Below the pieces are notes generated by a model. The model saw only the letters and a program-made list of their open reading frames with translations, searched no databases and was not told the DNA's origin. A stretch of DNA of 64,000 nucleotides from Vacuolonema iberomarrocanum LEGE 07170 (GTDB lineage: Bacteria > Cyanobacteriota > Cyanobacteriia > Elainellales > Elainellaceae), in contig JADEXA010000018.1 of assembly GCA_015207365.1 (NCBI GenBank), forward strand, positions 43,678 to 107,677. The letters run 5' to 3'. Below are positions 35,676-45,204 of this stretch, piece by piece; position 1 is the first letter of the stretch; each line of letters begins with the position of its first letter. A program made the translations under genes and the position numbers.

Positions 35676-36884
35676 CTAGAATCGCTGACCCACGTAGACC
35701 GATCGCACTTCGCCGTTGCGACGAATAACGGCTTCCTGATTGCTGACAGAAACCAATGTCCAGCCGCTGGAGCCAATCGACTCGCCCAACTGCAGCCGCT
35801 GTGCTGTTCCGTTGATTTCAAACAGCGCCGCCGAGCGATCGCCCAACTCTAACAAGCCTACCAAGACATGGGTGTTGGTGGCAGCAATATTCGGCACTTC
35901 CCCGGCTGTGGAGGGAGCGGTGGGTGCCGCAGGTGTCGGTCGCATGGGGGTTGTGGTGACGGTGGGAGAAGGGGCTACCGCCACATTATTGGGTGCAGCC
36001 GGAGCGGTAGCGGTGCCGTTTACGGTAGGCGGCTGAGGGGCTTGGTAGACCGGAACATAGGGCTGTCCCAGGTTGGTCATGCCAGGAGCGGCTGTGCTGC
36101 CTGGGACGCTCACCTCTGGTAGATCTAAACGGCTAGCCAGAGCGGTGGTTTCGTTGGCAATCTCAGCTTGCTCATCGACCACTTCCAGCGATCGCTGCAG
36201 GTAGTTCATAAACTCGCGATCGACAGAGGTTGCCGATTCTGCTTCGACGGGAACCGTGGCAACTTCTGGTGAGGATTCGCCCCATAGATTCTGTGCCAAC
36301 AACCAAAAGCCGCCTGTAACAACGACTGAAATGCTTGCTAGGGTTAGCAGCAAGGTATCAAAAGATTTGTTGGTGACTTTGGATGACGTTGAGTCCCCTT
36401 CCTTTAGCGGAGCGATTTCTCCGCCTTCCGTGGCGATCGCTGCCAGATCATCCATATCCTCATCATCAAGCGCAAGCGAATCGATGGCGAGGGGTTTATC
36501 CAATTCGCGGGTTGCGCTGGCTTCGGGCGCGTCTTCTGAGGAGCGAGTACTGAGCAACGAGGGGATGAGGCTACTCGCCAGGGATGCCAGCGGATTTGGC
36601 GCAGGAGCCGCCGATTTCGTTTCACGGGGGAGGATGGCTTTCTCACGGGGGAGGATGGCTCTCTCATTGAGGAGCTGTTCGACATCCTCGAAGACCTCGT
36701 CAATCACCGTTGTAGCCGATTCGTCGATCGTCGCTGCATCGCACCAGTGAGCCATCTCCTTTGCTCCGAAAGTTTCTGTGACGTCGGAAACTTGAGAATT
36801 AGCCGATCCTCCCGACTGCGGCTCGATGACCGCTTGGGTTGAATCGTCTGGAGAAGGGGTGGGTTTGCTGACCTCGTGAGACAT
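35676..36884 (-). CDS. Single-span membrane protein with C-terminal PilP/GspC-like domain
   Basis: A bitopic protein of 402 residues. The cytoplasmic N-terminal half is acidic and low-complexity and contains a small duplication (ILPREK, ILPRET). One membrane segment (LLLTLASISVVVTGGFWLL, about residue 190) leads to a proline/alanine/threonine-rich periplasmic linker. The last about 60 residues (LLELGDRSAALFEINGTAQR to SVYVGQRF) resemble the small beta domain of PilP/GspC, which links inner-membrane pilus or secretion complexes to the secretin. I chose ATG 36884 (MSHEVSKPTP). The role in pilus biogenesis is inference only. Confidence 0.65.
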   Translation of the reverse strand: MSHEVSKPTPSPDDSTQAVIEPQSGGSANSQVSDVTETFGAKEMAHWCDAATIDESATTVIDEVFEDVEQLLNERAILPREKAILPRETKSAAPAPNPLASLASSLIPSLLSTRSSEDAPEASATRELDKPLAIDSLALDDEDMDDLAAIATEGGEIAPLKEGDSTSSKVTNKSFDTLLLTLASISVVVTGGFWLLAQNLWGESSPEVATVPVEAESATSVDREFMNYLQRSLEVVDEQAEIANETTALASRLDLPEVSVPGSTAAPGMTNLGQPYVPVYQAPQPPTVNGTATAPAAPNNVAVAPSPTVTTTPMRPTPAAPTAPSTAGEVPNIAATNTHVLVGLLELGDRSAALFEINGTAQRLQLGESIGSSGWTLVSVSNQEAVIRRNGEVRSVYVGQRF

Positions 36885-37297
36885 AGCTGCTACCAACGAA
36901 TATGCAGAGGATGTGGCAAAGACTTGGGCGGAAGGGTGAGTGTTGCCCAAAGTATTGAGTCTGTAATCAAAAATCTGCGGCCTAAGCCCATAACTAAATC
37001 TGTGTTTTACAGCCACAGGGGTCAGAGCGACCCAACTGCCCAAATTATGGCGCTTACCCTCCAGATTTGCCATTCATATTAGATGCAATGTCCGATTTTG
37101 TGACACTAATCCTAGCAGTCGGCTCCAAAAACGGGTCATCTCGATTCGAGATCCAACCAGCGTCTCAGGAAATCTCAATAATGTTGCGACGAATCGCGAG
37201 GAATCAGGAAACAGAGACAGTTTTTAACAGAAAAAATTTGGTACGTTTTAAGCTTCATTCCTTTTGGCTTACAACAATCAATGCATCAGGGGGAGGC
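36885..37297. other. Divergent intergenic region before argF
   Basis: 413 bases without a supported gene. A frame open through here in phase with argF (from 37067) lacks protein-like composition. The strong GGGGGAGG at 37289-37296 marks the true argF start. Confidence 0.45.
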
Positions 37298-38218
37298 ATG
37301 AATTCATTTCGGGGACGGGATTTTCTGCGGATGACCGACTTCAGCCGCGAGGAAGTATTGGTGCTGCTGAATCTGGCGGCAGAATTGAAGTCGGGTAAAA
37401 CAACGGTGCGCTGCGAACAGGTATTGGGGCTGTTGTTCAAAAAAGCATCGACCCGAACGCGGGTGAGCTTCTCGGTGGCGATGTATCAAATGGGAGGCCA
37501 GGTCATTGATCTGAACACTAACCTGACCCAAGTAAGCCGAGGCGAACCCGCTGTCGACACGGCGCGGGTCCTCGATCGCTATCTGGATGTGCTGGCCATT
37601 CGTACCTACGAGCAGCAGGAGGTTGATACGTTTGCTAGTGCGGCCAACATTCCGGTGATCAACGCCCTCACGGATTTAGAGCATCCCTGCCAAGTATTAG
37701 CCGATCTACTGACGGTGCAGGAGGAGTTTGGCACGCTAGAAGATGTCACCCTGACCTACATTGGCGATGGGAACAACGTGGCACACTCGCTGCTGCTGGG
37801 TTGCGCGTTGGTGGGAATGAATGTGCGGGTGGCCTCTCCAGAAGGCTATCGTCCCGAGCCCGATATCGTGGCGCAGGCACAGGCGATCGCAGGCGATCGC
37901 ACCCAAGTTCTGGTGACCCACGATCCAACTCTGGCGGCCAAAGACTCCCAGGTGCTCTATACCGATGTGTGGGCCAGCATGGGGCAGGAGTCGGAAGCCG
38001 AAAACCGAATGCCGCTGTTCCAGCCCTACCAAATCAATGATCAACTGCTCGGTGTGGCTGATGATAAGGCGATCGTCCTGCATTGTCTGCCAGCCCACCG
38101 CGAAGAAGAAATCACCGAAGCGGTGCTAGAGGGGAGTCAGTCCCGCATTTGGGATGAAGCCGAAAACCGTCTCCATGCCCAAAAAGCTTTGTTAGCTCTG
38201 CTTTTGGGCGTTAGCTAG
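37298..38218 (+). CDS. argF: Ornithine carbamoyltransferase
   Basis: Makes citrulline from ornithine and carbamoyl phosphate in arginine synthesis. The 306-residue protein has the carbamoyl-phosphate motif STRTR (51-55), LEHPCQVLADLLT, DPTLAAKDSQVLYTDVWASMG, and ornithine-loop HCLPAHR (262-268), which marks OTC rather than aspartate carbamoyltransferase. ATG 37298 follows GGGGGAGG, fixing the start against a 77-codon longer frame. No other arg gene adjoins. Confidence 0.95.
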   Translation: MNSFRGRDFLRMTDFSREEVLVLLNLAAELKSGKTTVRCEQVLGLLFKKASTRTRVSFSVAMYQMGGQVIDLNTNLTQVSRGEPAVDTARVLDRYLDVLAIRTYEQQEVDTFASAANIPVINALTDLEHPCQVLADLLTVQEEFGTLEDVTLTYIGDGNNVAHSLLLGCALVGMNVRVASPEGYRPEPDIVAQAQAIAGDRTQVLVTHDPTLAAKDSQVLYTDVWASMGQESEAENRMPLFQPYQINDQLLGVADDKAIVLHCLPAHREEEITEAVLEGSQSRIWDEAENRLHAQKALLALLLGVS

Positions 38219-38363
38219 GCCACAAGGCCACAGGCGGAATGCGGCCCACAACACTTCCTCAGTTCCGGAGCTGCTCGCTAAACTGGGGCTAAGGTTGTGG
38301 TGGAATGAGTGCGATCGCCCATCGACTCATCTACCCCTCCACCCACTCACCCACCTTCCCTCT

Positions 38364-39320
38364 ATGGACAGGAAAGATGTCACCGCTCTCCTTACGGTTG
38401 CTGCGTTCTTAGCGGCGATCGCCATGACCGTTGGCGTCGTAAGGATGGCGAGTGCAGCCAAGCTCAATCGCGTTAATCAACTGCTGACCGCTCGCGAATG
38501 CAACCGTTGTGACCTGGAAGCCGTACGCCTGAACAACGCAGATTTGCAGGATGTAAATCTGGAAGATGCGGAGATGAGCAGTAGCCAGTTGCAAGACGCC
38601 CAGTTGCGTAATGCTAACCTGGCTCGGATTCGGCTGAACGAGGCCAACCTAGTTAATGCCGACCTGCGCAAGACGTTTATGGTGGATGCCATGATGTCGC
38701 GGGCGCAGCTTAACCGAGCCGATTTGCGGCGGGCGGATCTGCGCTTGGCTTACTTGGGGGATGCCATCCTCCGTCGTGCCAACCTGTCGGGTGCCCACCT
38801 CACCGATGCAGTGCTGACCCGAGCCGATCTGGGGCAGGCCAATCTTTACAACGCTATTTTGCTGGGGGCAAATCTGGCTGAGGCCAACCTCAGTCGCGCC
38901 AATTTGGAAGGGGCAGATCTGCGTCGCACCTACCTGGGCGATGCCAGTTTGCGGGAAGCCCGTCTGGTCAATGCCATGCTCCAGCGAGCGAGTGTGTCCC
39001 GCTCTAACTTGCACCAGGCTGATTTGTACCGCGCGGATCTAAGCGAGGCAGATTTCACTGTGGCCGATCTAACCTACGCCAATTTCACCGAAGCCACCCT
39101 GACCCGAGCCAATTTCACCCGTGCGGATCTGCGCTGGGCCAACCTCACCCGCGCCAACCTGGAGGAAGCCGCCCTGCGTCGAGCCGACCTACGCTATAGC
39201 AACCTCACGGGAGCCAATCTGCAAGGAGCCAACCTCAGAGATGCGCAGTTGGACGGTGCGATTCTCTGCAACACCACAATGGCGGATGGAACCGTAGAAC
39301 GACGCGACTGCTTACTCTGA
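38364..39320 (+). CDS. Membrane-anchored pentapeptide-repeat protein
   Basis: A 318-residue protein with an N-terminal membrane segment (VTALLTVAAFLAAIAMTVGVV, residues about 6-26) and then almost continuous pentapeptide repeats of the A(D/N)Lxx type: LVNADLRKT, RADLRRADLRLAYL, ANLSGAHL, and many more to residue 300. These fold into a right-handed quadrilateral beta helix. The end (GAILCNTTMADGTVERRDC) is a usual cap. Function is not predictable; cyanobacteria have many such proteins. ATG 38364 gives a neat anchor, while the frame from 38295 adds unlikely sequence. Two bases before the DUF362 gene. Confidence 0.85.
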   Translation: MDRKDVTALLTVAAFLAAIAMTVGVVRMASAAKLNRVNQLLTARECNRCDLEAVRLNNADLQDVNLEDAEMSSSQLQDAQLRNANLARIRLNEANLVNADLRKTFMVDAMMSRAQLNRADLRRADLRLAYLGDAILRRANLSGAHLTDAVLTRADLGQANLYNAILLGANLAEANLSRANLEGADLRRTYLGDASLREARLVNAMLQRASVSRSNLHQADLYRADLSEADFTVADLTYANFTEATLTRANFTRADLRWANLTRANLEEAALRRADLRYSNLTGANLQGANLRDAQLDGAILCNTTMADGTVERRDCLL

Positions 39321-39322
39321 AG

Positions 39323-40126
39323 ATGCTGAAACCCATTCCTGATCACTCTCCGACGACTGTAGAAGTTGTCCCTTCTCGATCGTTTACGTACCATCCTCCG
39401 ACGGCGGCCTATGGAGCCGATCGCATCCTCATCAAACCCAATCTGGGCTATCCCGTCGGGCCACCGGCTACCGTGAGTATGGGCGTGCTGAAAACGGTGC
39501 TGGAGGGTGTGCGCCATGCCAGTCCAGATGCCGAGATCCTGATCGTGGAAGGGGTGTGTTCTCCGGTGTCGTTAGCAGAGATTGCTCAGCGCAATGGCTT
39601 GTTAGGGTTGCTGGATGAGGGGATGCGCTGGTTGGATGCGGATCAATTGCCCCTGAAGGCGTATCCCAACCGATCGCCCAAACCCGTTCGGTTTCCCAGC
39701 ATGATGGCTCCGGCCTTGCTAGAGGAAGTCGATTGCCGCATTTCTGTAGGGGCTCTGAAACGGACGCACCTCAAAGGGCAACCCTTGATTTCGGCCTGTT
39801 TGAAGAATTTATATGGACTGTTTCCGCGATCGCACTACAAAGCCCGCAGCCCCAACTCGCGGGGACAGTTGCATCGCCCGTCGGTTCCTCAAATCTTGCA
39901 AGATGTGTACTTCACCCTCGGGCATTTGTTTGACGGAGGCGTTGTGGATGGCGACCAGAAATACTACAGCGCGAATTGGAAACCCGATCGGGGTCAGGCA
40001 GTCGCCCTGGGTAAGGTCATTTTTGGCTCTGACCTAATTGCCGTTGACCGCACGGCCTGTGAGATTGGCGACGAGCCAATGCCCGACTATCTCGGTGCTA
40101 TTGATTGTCTGCGGGCAGAAAAATAA
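39323..40126 (+). CDS. DUF362-domain protein
   Basis: A 267-residue cytoplasmic protein of the DUF362 family. Typical segments are ILIKPNLGYPVGPPATVS, ILIVEGVCSPVS, CRISVGALKRTHLKG and DLIAVDRTACEIGDEP. DUF362 domains are often fused to ferredoxin modules, but none is present here. No activity has been assigned with certainty. It starts at ATG 39323, two bases after the pentapeptide-repeat gene's stop, so the two are likely co-transcribed. Confidence 0.82.
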   Translation: MLKPIPDHSPTTVEVVPSRSFTYHPPTAAYGADRILIKPNLGYPVGPPATVSMGVLKTVLEGVRHASPDAEILIVEGVCSPVSLAEIAQRNGLLGLLDEGMRWLDADQLPLKAYPNRSPKPVRFPSMMAPALLEEVDCRISVGALKRTHLKGQPLISACLKNLYGLFPRSHYKARSPNSRGQLHRPSVPQILQDVYFTLGHLFDGGVVDGDQKYYSANWKPDRGQAVALGKVIFGSDLIAVDRTACEIGDEPMPDYLGAIDCLRAEK

Positions 40127-40345
40127 TTCAGTACACTGACGAAAAGCCGGGGATATTGGATTGGAGTTAAAGTCGATTCAAATCTGAAAGGGTTGCAAGT
40201 CAGTCAGTTTCCGCAGTCTTCAGCGCCTTATTCCACAGAAAGTCGGTTTGGCGATCGCATCAGGACAGGGAAGAAGAGTCGATTTGGTCTAAAATTTGAC
40301 GGTTTGTATCCAGTGATTCTTTCTGGATGTGCCATTGGGGGGGAT

Positions 40346-41959
40346 ATGCGCCTGTTTCAAACCGTGGCGGGGCTTCGCACGTATTTGGCAACCTGCCGCG
40401 CTAGCAAAACGATTGATTGCCAAATTGGACTCGTGCCAACCATGGGGGCACTGCATTCGGGGCACCTGAGCTTGGTCAAGCGGGCACGGGAGGAAAACAC
40501 CTGGGTCGTGGTCAGCATTTTCGTGAATCCGTTGCAATTTGGTGAAAACGAGGATCTGGACAACTACCCGCGATCGCTGGAACGCGACCTAGAGGAATGT
40601 AAAGCGGCAGAGGTCGATGCCATTTTTCTACCCAGTGTTGGGGCGCTGTATGGCACAGAGGATCTGTCGGATAAATCCAGATTGTTTCAAGTCATTCCGC
40701 CACCAGAGATGATGGCGCGGCTCTGCGGAGCCTACCGGCCAGGGCACTTTGAGGGCGTGGCTACAGTGGTCAGCAAATTGTTCCACATCGTCCAGCCCGA
40801 TCGCGCCTACTTTGGGCAAAAGGATGCTCAACAGTTAGCGATATTGCGGCAGATGGCCGCGGATTTGCGGTTTCCGGTCGAAGTGGTTGGCTGTCCTACG
40901 GTGCGGGAGGCGGATGGATTGGCGCTGAGTTCCCGAAACCGCTACCTATCTCTTGAAGAGCGGGCGATCGCCCCCCAACTCTATCGCGGCCTACAAGCAG
41001 CTAAGGGGCTGTTCGAGCAGGGCGAAATGGCGCGGGAGCCGCTGCTCGAAGCGGTGAGCCTGACGCTGAAAAAGGATGCCCGCATAGAGGCGCAATATAT
41101 CGATCTCGTTCACCCTGCCACGATGGAACCGCTAGAAGTGATTGAAACGGAAGGATTGCTAGCGATCGCGGCCTATTTGGGTAAGGCTCGCCTAATCGAT
41201 AACCTGCTGCTCAAGACCCGCCGTCCCATTATTGCGATCGATGGCCCGGCGGGTTCGGGTAAAACGACCGTGACCCCCAAAGTGGCGGAAATTCTCGGCT
41301 TGCTCTACCTCGACACCGGAGCCATGTACCGTGCTGTCACCTGGTTGGCGCTGGATAAAAAGATTCTGATCAACGATGAGGCGGCGATCGCCGAGCTGGT
41401 CAGCCAATGCACGATTCGCCTAGAGAAGCCCGAAATCCTGGCCAACAACACCCCTAGCCTGCGGGTTTGGATTAATGATCAAGATGTCACTACGGCCATT
41501 CGCTCGCCCAATGTCACCGCCTATGTGTCGGCGATCGCCGCCCAAAAGGCCGTCCGCGCTACCCTGGTCGAACAGCAACGAACCTACGGTCGCAACGGCG
41601 GTGTGGTAATGGATGGACGTGATATTGGCACATATGTTTTCCCCGATGCAGAGCTGAAGATTTTCCTCACCGCCTCTGTGCAGGAACGCGCCCGCCGTCG
41701 CCAGATAGACCTGAAGGAAAAAGGACAGGGAGATTTTTCCCTAGAGCAACTGGAAGCTGACATTTACGAGCGGGATAAGAAGGACAGTAGTCGGGCGATC
41801 GCCCCCCTCCGTCAGGCCTCTGATGCCATCGAGATCAACACCGATCACCTCGCCATCGACACCGTGATTGACCAGATCGTCTCCCTCTACCGTGAGAAAA
41901 TTGGGATATCGCTGACCACTGACGACGTTTCACCCGATCATCATGAAACTGCTGACTGA
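40346..41959 (+). CDS. panC/cmk: Bifunctional pantoate--beta-alanine ligase / cytidylate kinase
   Basis: Cyanobacterial fusion of two enzymes. Residues 1 to about 285 are PanC, which makes pantothenate from pantoate, beta-alanine and ATP (VPTMGALHSGHLSLVKRA, IFVNPLQF, FGQKDAQQLAILRQM, SSRNRYLS). From about 292 comes Cmk, which phosphorylates CMP and dCMP (IIAIDGPAGSGKTTV, LDTGAMYRAVTWLAL, VVMDGRDIGTYVFP). Both catalytic sets appear intact. ATG 40346 follows a run GGGGGGG; the frame to 40193 is not needed. The last 17 bases overlap the next gene. Confidence 0.95.
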   Translation: MRLFQTVAGLRTYLATCRASKTIDCQIGLVPTMGALHSGHLSLVKRAREENTWVVVSIFVNPLQFGENEDLDNYPRSLERDLEECKAAEVDAIFLPSVGALYGTEDLSDKSRLFQVIPPPEMMARLCGAYRPGHFEGVATVVSKLFHIVQPDRAYFGQKDAQQLAILRQMAADLRFPVEVVGCPTVREADGLALSSRNRYLSLEERAIAPQLYRGLQAAKGLFEQGEMAREPLLEAVSLTLKKDARIEAQYIDLVHPATMEPLEVIETEGLLAIAAYLGKARLIDNLLLKTRRPIIAIDGPAGSGKTTVTPKVAEILGLLYLDTGAMYRAVTWLALDKKILINDEAAIAELVSQCTIRLEKPEILANNTPSLRVWINDQDVTTAIRSPNVTAYVSAIAAQKAVRATLVEQQRTYGRNGGVVMDGRDIGTYVFPDAELKIFLTASVQERARRRQIDLKEKGQGDFSLEQLEADIYERDKKDSSRAIAPLRQASDAIEINTDHLAIDTVIDQIVSLYREKIGISLTTDDVSPDHHETAD

Positions 41960-42455
41960 CTGGGGCTTTAGCCGAGAAAGCTGGAAAACGGGAGGACGAG
42001 GCGAATTCTGGGTTGCTCTCCAAGGGCTATTGTTTCTGGCTGTCGTCCTGCTTCCTATCTATCGCTTTCCTGGAATGGCTCTTACTCCCCCCTGGCGCTA
42101 TGGTGCTTGGGGCATGGGAGGCGCGATCGGTTTGTTTGCCCTGGTGCTCATGGGCAAAGGGGTGCTGGATTTGGGCCAAAGCCTTACGCCTCTGCCGTAT
42201 CCACGCGAAGATGGCATTTTGGTGCAATCCGGCGTCTATGGCATCGTTCGCCATCCCATTTACAGTGGCGTGATTTTGGCGACCCTGGGTTATGCGATCG
42301 CCCAACAAAGCTTCTCTCACCTTGCTTTTGCCGTCCTTTTTCTACTCTTCTTCAACGCCAAATCTGCCCGCGAAGAGGCATGGCTTGCCGAAAAATATCC
42401 CGACTATCCTGCTTATCAACAACGGGTCAAAAAGCTTCTTCCCTGGCTGTTCTAA
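41943..42455 (+). CDS. Isoprenylcysteine/phospholipid methyltransferase-family membrane protein
   Basis: A 170-residue integral membrane protein with four to five hydrophobic segments. The C-terminal SAM-binding signature of the ICMT/PEMT superfamily is present: GIVRHPIYSGVILATLGYA, then AREEAWLAEKYPDYPAYQQRV split across the end. Bacterial members methylate small isoprenoid or lipid substrates; the substrate here is unknown. Translation is likely coupled to panC/cmk, whose stop lies 17 bases inside this gene (start ATG 41943). Confidence 0.8.
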   Translation: MKLLTDWGFSRESWKTGGRGEFWVALQGLLFLAVVLLPIYRFPGMALTPPWRYGAWGMGGAIGLFALVLMGKGVLDLGQSLTPLPYPREDGILVQSGVYGIVRHPIYSGVILATLGYAIAQQSFSHLAFAVLFLLFFNAKSAREEAWLAEKYPDYPAYQQRVKKLLPWLF

Positions 42456-42480
42456 TGCCGGCTGCGCCCCCGAAATGCAT

Positions 42481-42571
42481 CTATAGCGCTATGCGCGTTA
42501 GGTAAGTACGGTTGTGTGGGGCGTGACGCGCCCCACACAACCGTACTTACCTAACGCGCATAGCGCTATAG
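42481..42571. repeat. Palindromic element, family B: perfect 43-bp inverted repeat
   Basis: Arms 42481-42523 and 42529-42571 are perfectly complementary over 43 bp, from CTATAGCGCTATGCGCGTTA at the outside to TGTGTGGGGCG at the centre. The right arm and flank match 51067-51112 with one difference in about 45 bases. The left handle is shared with 12582-12600. It begins 26 bases after the methyltransferase stop. Confidence 0.95.
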
Positions 42572-42870
42572 ATTTGATCAGAATCCTCTACTTGGTGGAA
42601 GCAAGCCGTCATGCCTGTCTAGGTAAGATACGAGAACAAAATCATGAGCCTCTGAGGGAATGATTTGGAGAAGGGACGGTCAGACAGAGAAGGAAGAAGT
42701 GGCACGGGATGCGATCGCTTCTGTCTCAACTCTCCTATGCTTTGGGTTTGAATGACTGACGGGACACTAGTTTGCCAAATCCTGTCAGAATCGAGGGCTG
42801 AAGTTCTCAGCCCAAGCGTGAAGTGAATTGCGTGTCGTTATTGATAGTAAACGGATAGGAAAAGGATTTT

Positions 42871-43359
42871 ATGTTGGTTGCGATCGCCTGCGGCATTGCT
42901 GCATTTATCCTCGCTAGCCTGATGGAGTATTGGGTGCATCGAATCATGCACTGGTATCCCAACAGCTTTGGCAAGCGCCATCTTGACCATCACCGCCGCA
43001 ACGAAGGGCAGGGGGTTTTCTGGGAATTTTTGGATTACATCAAAGGGACTGTGATCCTGATCATTCCCATGTTCTTTGTGTCTCTCGAAGCTGGTTTGGG
43101 CTGGGCGACTGGTGCGCTTGGCTTTGCCATCTTCTCGGCCTACGCTCATCAACTGAGCCACGAAAACCCGACCAAACTGTTCTGGCTTCCCATGCCCGTT
43201 CACTATGTTCATCATAAGTTTGGGCAATGGGAGCACAACTTTGGGATGGCGCTGGACTGGTGGGACCGAGTGTTTGGTACCTACAAGCCAACGGAATGGC
43301 TCTCTGAGCGGGAACGCAGCCAGCCAGAGCGAGGACGTCTGGAACTACGCTGGTGGTAA
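42871..43359 (+). CDS. Fatty-acid hydroxylase/carotene hydroxylase superfamily (di-iron) protein
   Basis: A 162-residue membrane protein with an eight-histidine di-iron pattern: HRIMH near residue 23, HLDHH near 39, HQLSH near 92 and HYVHH near 111. Two hydrophobic stretches separate the pairs (ILIIPMFFVSLEAGLGWATG and the N-terminus). This layout is that of the CrtZ/fatty-acid hydroxylase superfamily. The substrate could be a carotenoid ring or lipid and cannot be fixed from sequence. ATG 42871 lies after TAGGAAAAGGA, a good ribosome-binding site. Confidence 0.82.
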   Translation: MLVAIACGIAAFILASLMEYWVHRIMHWYPNSFGKRHLDHHRRNEGQGVFWEFLDYIKGTVILIIPMFFVSLEAGLGWATGALGFAIFSAYAHQLSHENPTKLFWLPMPVHYVHHKFGQWEHNFGMALDWWDRVFGTYKPTEWLSERERSQPERGRLELRWW

Positions 43360-43992
43360 ATTAGGTAAATCAAGGGATAGATAACAAATTGATGTTAGCT
43401 GTCGGAGTTGGCTTGAGCGATCGCGCTCCCTTTGTGGGGGCGCGTTGTCTATTGCAGCCATTGTGTGCTGGAATAGTGCAATGACTCGCCGATGGATATG
43501 TGCTCTATCGCCTGAAAATATGACTGGACTTGACCTTGAACCCCACCCTCATGCCGCTGAAATGTTTTAGCATCTGCTTGCTGTCTGGCAAGATTTTGTT
43601 GAAGCTTGGCTTGCCTAAGCGAGCCACTGCCGTAGTTTCCACCCAGCATGTTTGATCTGTACCATCATGCAATGAGCAATTTAAGGGGTTTCACCAGCTT
43701 TCTGTAACCCTCAAGCGGATATTATGATGGTCAGAAATATAGCGGCAGAGCGAGAATCTCGCCCTCTCGACTAAGCTTAGTAAATGGCTGGTGCAGTCTA
43801 TTGGTTCTGAATTGGCCTTTTGCTTTTCTAACGCATCTACTATCCTCACCTTGCTAAAGATCTGCCATTCGATATGGCAAACCTTACACTCAGGCATTTG
43901 TTCTGCATCTACAGCTCTGTCAGATTGTTTGAAACATCGGTCTGAGTCGCAAGTATGAAATTATTTGTTGTCGCATAAATCGGGGTTTTATT
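43360..43992. other. Intergenic region with only weak frames
   Basis: 633 bases. Two frames of 66-68 codons on the minus strand (43449-43649 and 43691-43897) lack good ribosome-binding sites and known domains. The first has a plausible composition, but I do not call it. A GC-rich inverted sequence GCGCTCCC/GGGGGCGC at 43423-43443 may be a weak terminator of the hydroxylase gene. Confidence 0.35.
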
Positions 43993-44184
43993 ATGTCGGG
44001 CGATCGCCAGCCAATCTCAAAGCAGTCTTCCACCGACCAAGCCGAGCGAAGAACCCTTCGCCAAAATCCCTTTACCTGTCAACGCGATCCAGAAACTGGG
44101 GAATGGCAGGTCTTTTTGCGCTCCGTACAGGCGTCTAGTGCCAGCTCTCCATCTGTGCGCCCCAGACGTCATTACGTTGACTAG
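43993..44184 (+). CDS. Small hypothetical protein
   Basis: A 63-residue frame (MSGDRQPISKQSSTDQAERR start). The centre NPFTCQRDPETGEWQVFLRS looks like real protein, while the ends are polar and disordered. GGGG lies seven bases before ATG 43993. No domain is recognised. It is convergent with the phosphodiesterase gene, with 19 bases between stops. Confidence 0.45.
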   Translation: MSGDRQPISKQSSTDQAERRTLRQNPFTCQRDPETGEWQVFLRSVQASSASSPSVRPRRHYVD

Positions 44185-44203
44185 CTATTGTTTCTCGCAT
44201 CGC

Positions 44204-45010
44204 TTATGAGGCGACCGGCTTCAATATGGCTCCTTCAAAGGGAACCCGCTCGACGGAGGAGTCAAACTGCCCATCAGAATGCAGTGTAAGCAGGCGGAAG
44301 CCAGGGAGGGTTTGATCAAGCGTGAAGGTTTCGCTCCGAGGTTTGAATTGTACGCAGGCCGATGGCGACCCAAAGTAACGAATGCCATTGCGCTCGCCTG
44401 CAAACTCCTGGTGAATATGGCCAAAAACGACCAGCTTCACTTGGGAATGACGGTCGAGGACAGCGAAAAATTCCTCCGCATTCAACAGCCCAATATCATC
44501 CATCCAGGTTGAGTTAATCAGGCAGGGGGGATGGTGAAGCGTTACTAACGCAGGGAGTTCGGGATAAGCGGAGAGTTGTTCGTCAAGGAATGCTAGCTCT
44601 TCTGCAGCTAATCGTCCAGCCGTTTGGCCAGATACAACAGAATCGAGCAAGATAAGGTTCCAATTGTGTTTTTGGAGCGATCGCGCTGGGGAAAACTGGC
44701 CGCCCTGCAGGATAGGGGTCATAACAGCGGGCACATCATGATTGCCGGGGATGGAGTAGGCGGGAATGCCCAGCGCGTTGATTGCGTCCCTCAAGCGATG
44801 GTACGAGGCTGCCGATTCATCCTGGGACAGATCGCCAGTGAGGAGGATCAGATCGGGACGGCGTGGCAAGGTGGATACCTGCTCCATCACGGCTCGAAAT
44901 GATTTGACCGTTTGCATGCCTGCCATCACGGCTTCTTCATCGGCAAACAGATGCGTGTCAGTCAGTTGGAGAACCAAAAAAGATGAGGGCGAATCCACAG
45001 GGTGAGCCAT
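44204..45010 (-). CDS. 3',5'-cyclic-nucleotide phosphodiesterase (CpdA-type metallophosphoesterase)
   Basis: Calcineurin-like phosphoesterase of 268 residues. The binuclear metal site is complete: D18/H20 in LTDTHLF, D in LLTGDLSQDE, GNHD near 91-94, H in VTLHHPP, and GHIHQ near 196-200. This set and the length fit CpdA, which hydrolyses cAMP and lowers its level in the cytosol. cAMP is a real signal in cyanobacteria, so the role is sensible, but related enzymes act on other phosphoesters. Start ATG 45010. Confidence 0.82.
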   Translation of the reverse strand: MAHPVDSPSSFLVLQLTDTHLFADEEAVMAGMQTVKSFRAVMEQVSTLPRRPDLILLTGDLSQDESAASYHRLRDAINALGIPAYSIPGNHDVPAVMTPILQGGQFSPARSLQKHNWNLILLDSVVSGQTAGRLAAEELAFLDEQLSAYPELPALVTLHHPPCLINSTWMDDIGLLNAEEFFAVLDRHSQVKLVVFGHIHQEFAGERNGIRYFGSPSACVQFKPRSETFTLDQTLPGFRLLTLHSDGQFDSSVERVPFEGAILKPVAS

Positions 45011-45204
45011 AGCTGAATCAGAAAATCGACGAAACTTCCCTCCAGCCTAATGGATGTTGGGTTGTGGACTATGCGATCGCCCACACATTTACTATCTCGA
45101 AATATTAGGGCATTGATTTTGTGATATTTGGCAAGCTCTGGATGTTGGCGCGCTCTGGCACACTGCCCAGCAACAATCACCAGATCACACAAGGAGCGCT
45201 CCTC

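Noticed and set aside
38295..38363. Upstream extension of the pentapeptide-repeat gene
   Set aside because: The 23 extra residues (His/Pro/Leu-rich) precede a clean membrane anchor at ATG 38364 and look non-coding.
43449..43897. Two minus-strand frames of 66 and 68 codons
   Set aside because: Composition is only marginally protein-like, no good ribosome-binding sites and no recognisable domain; left uncalled.
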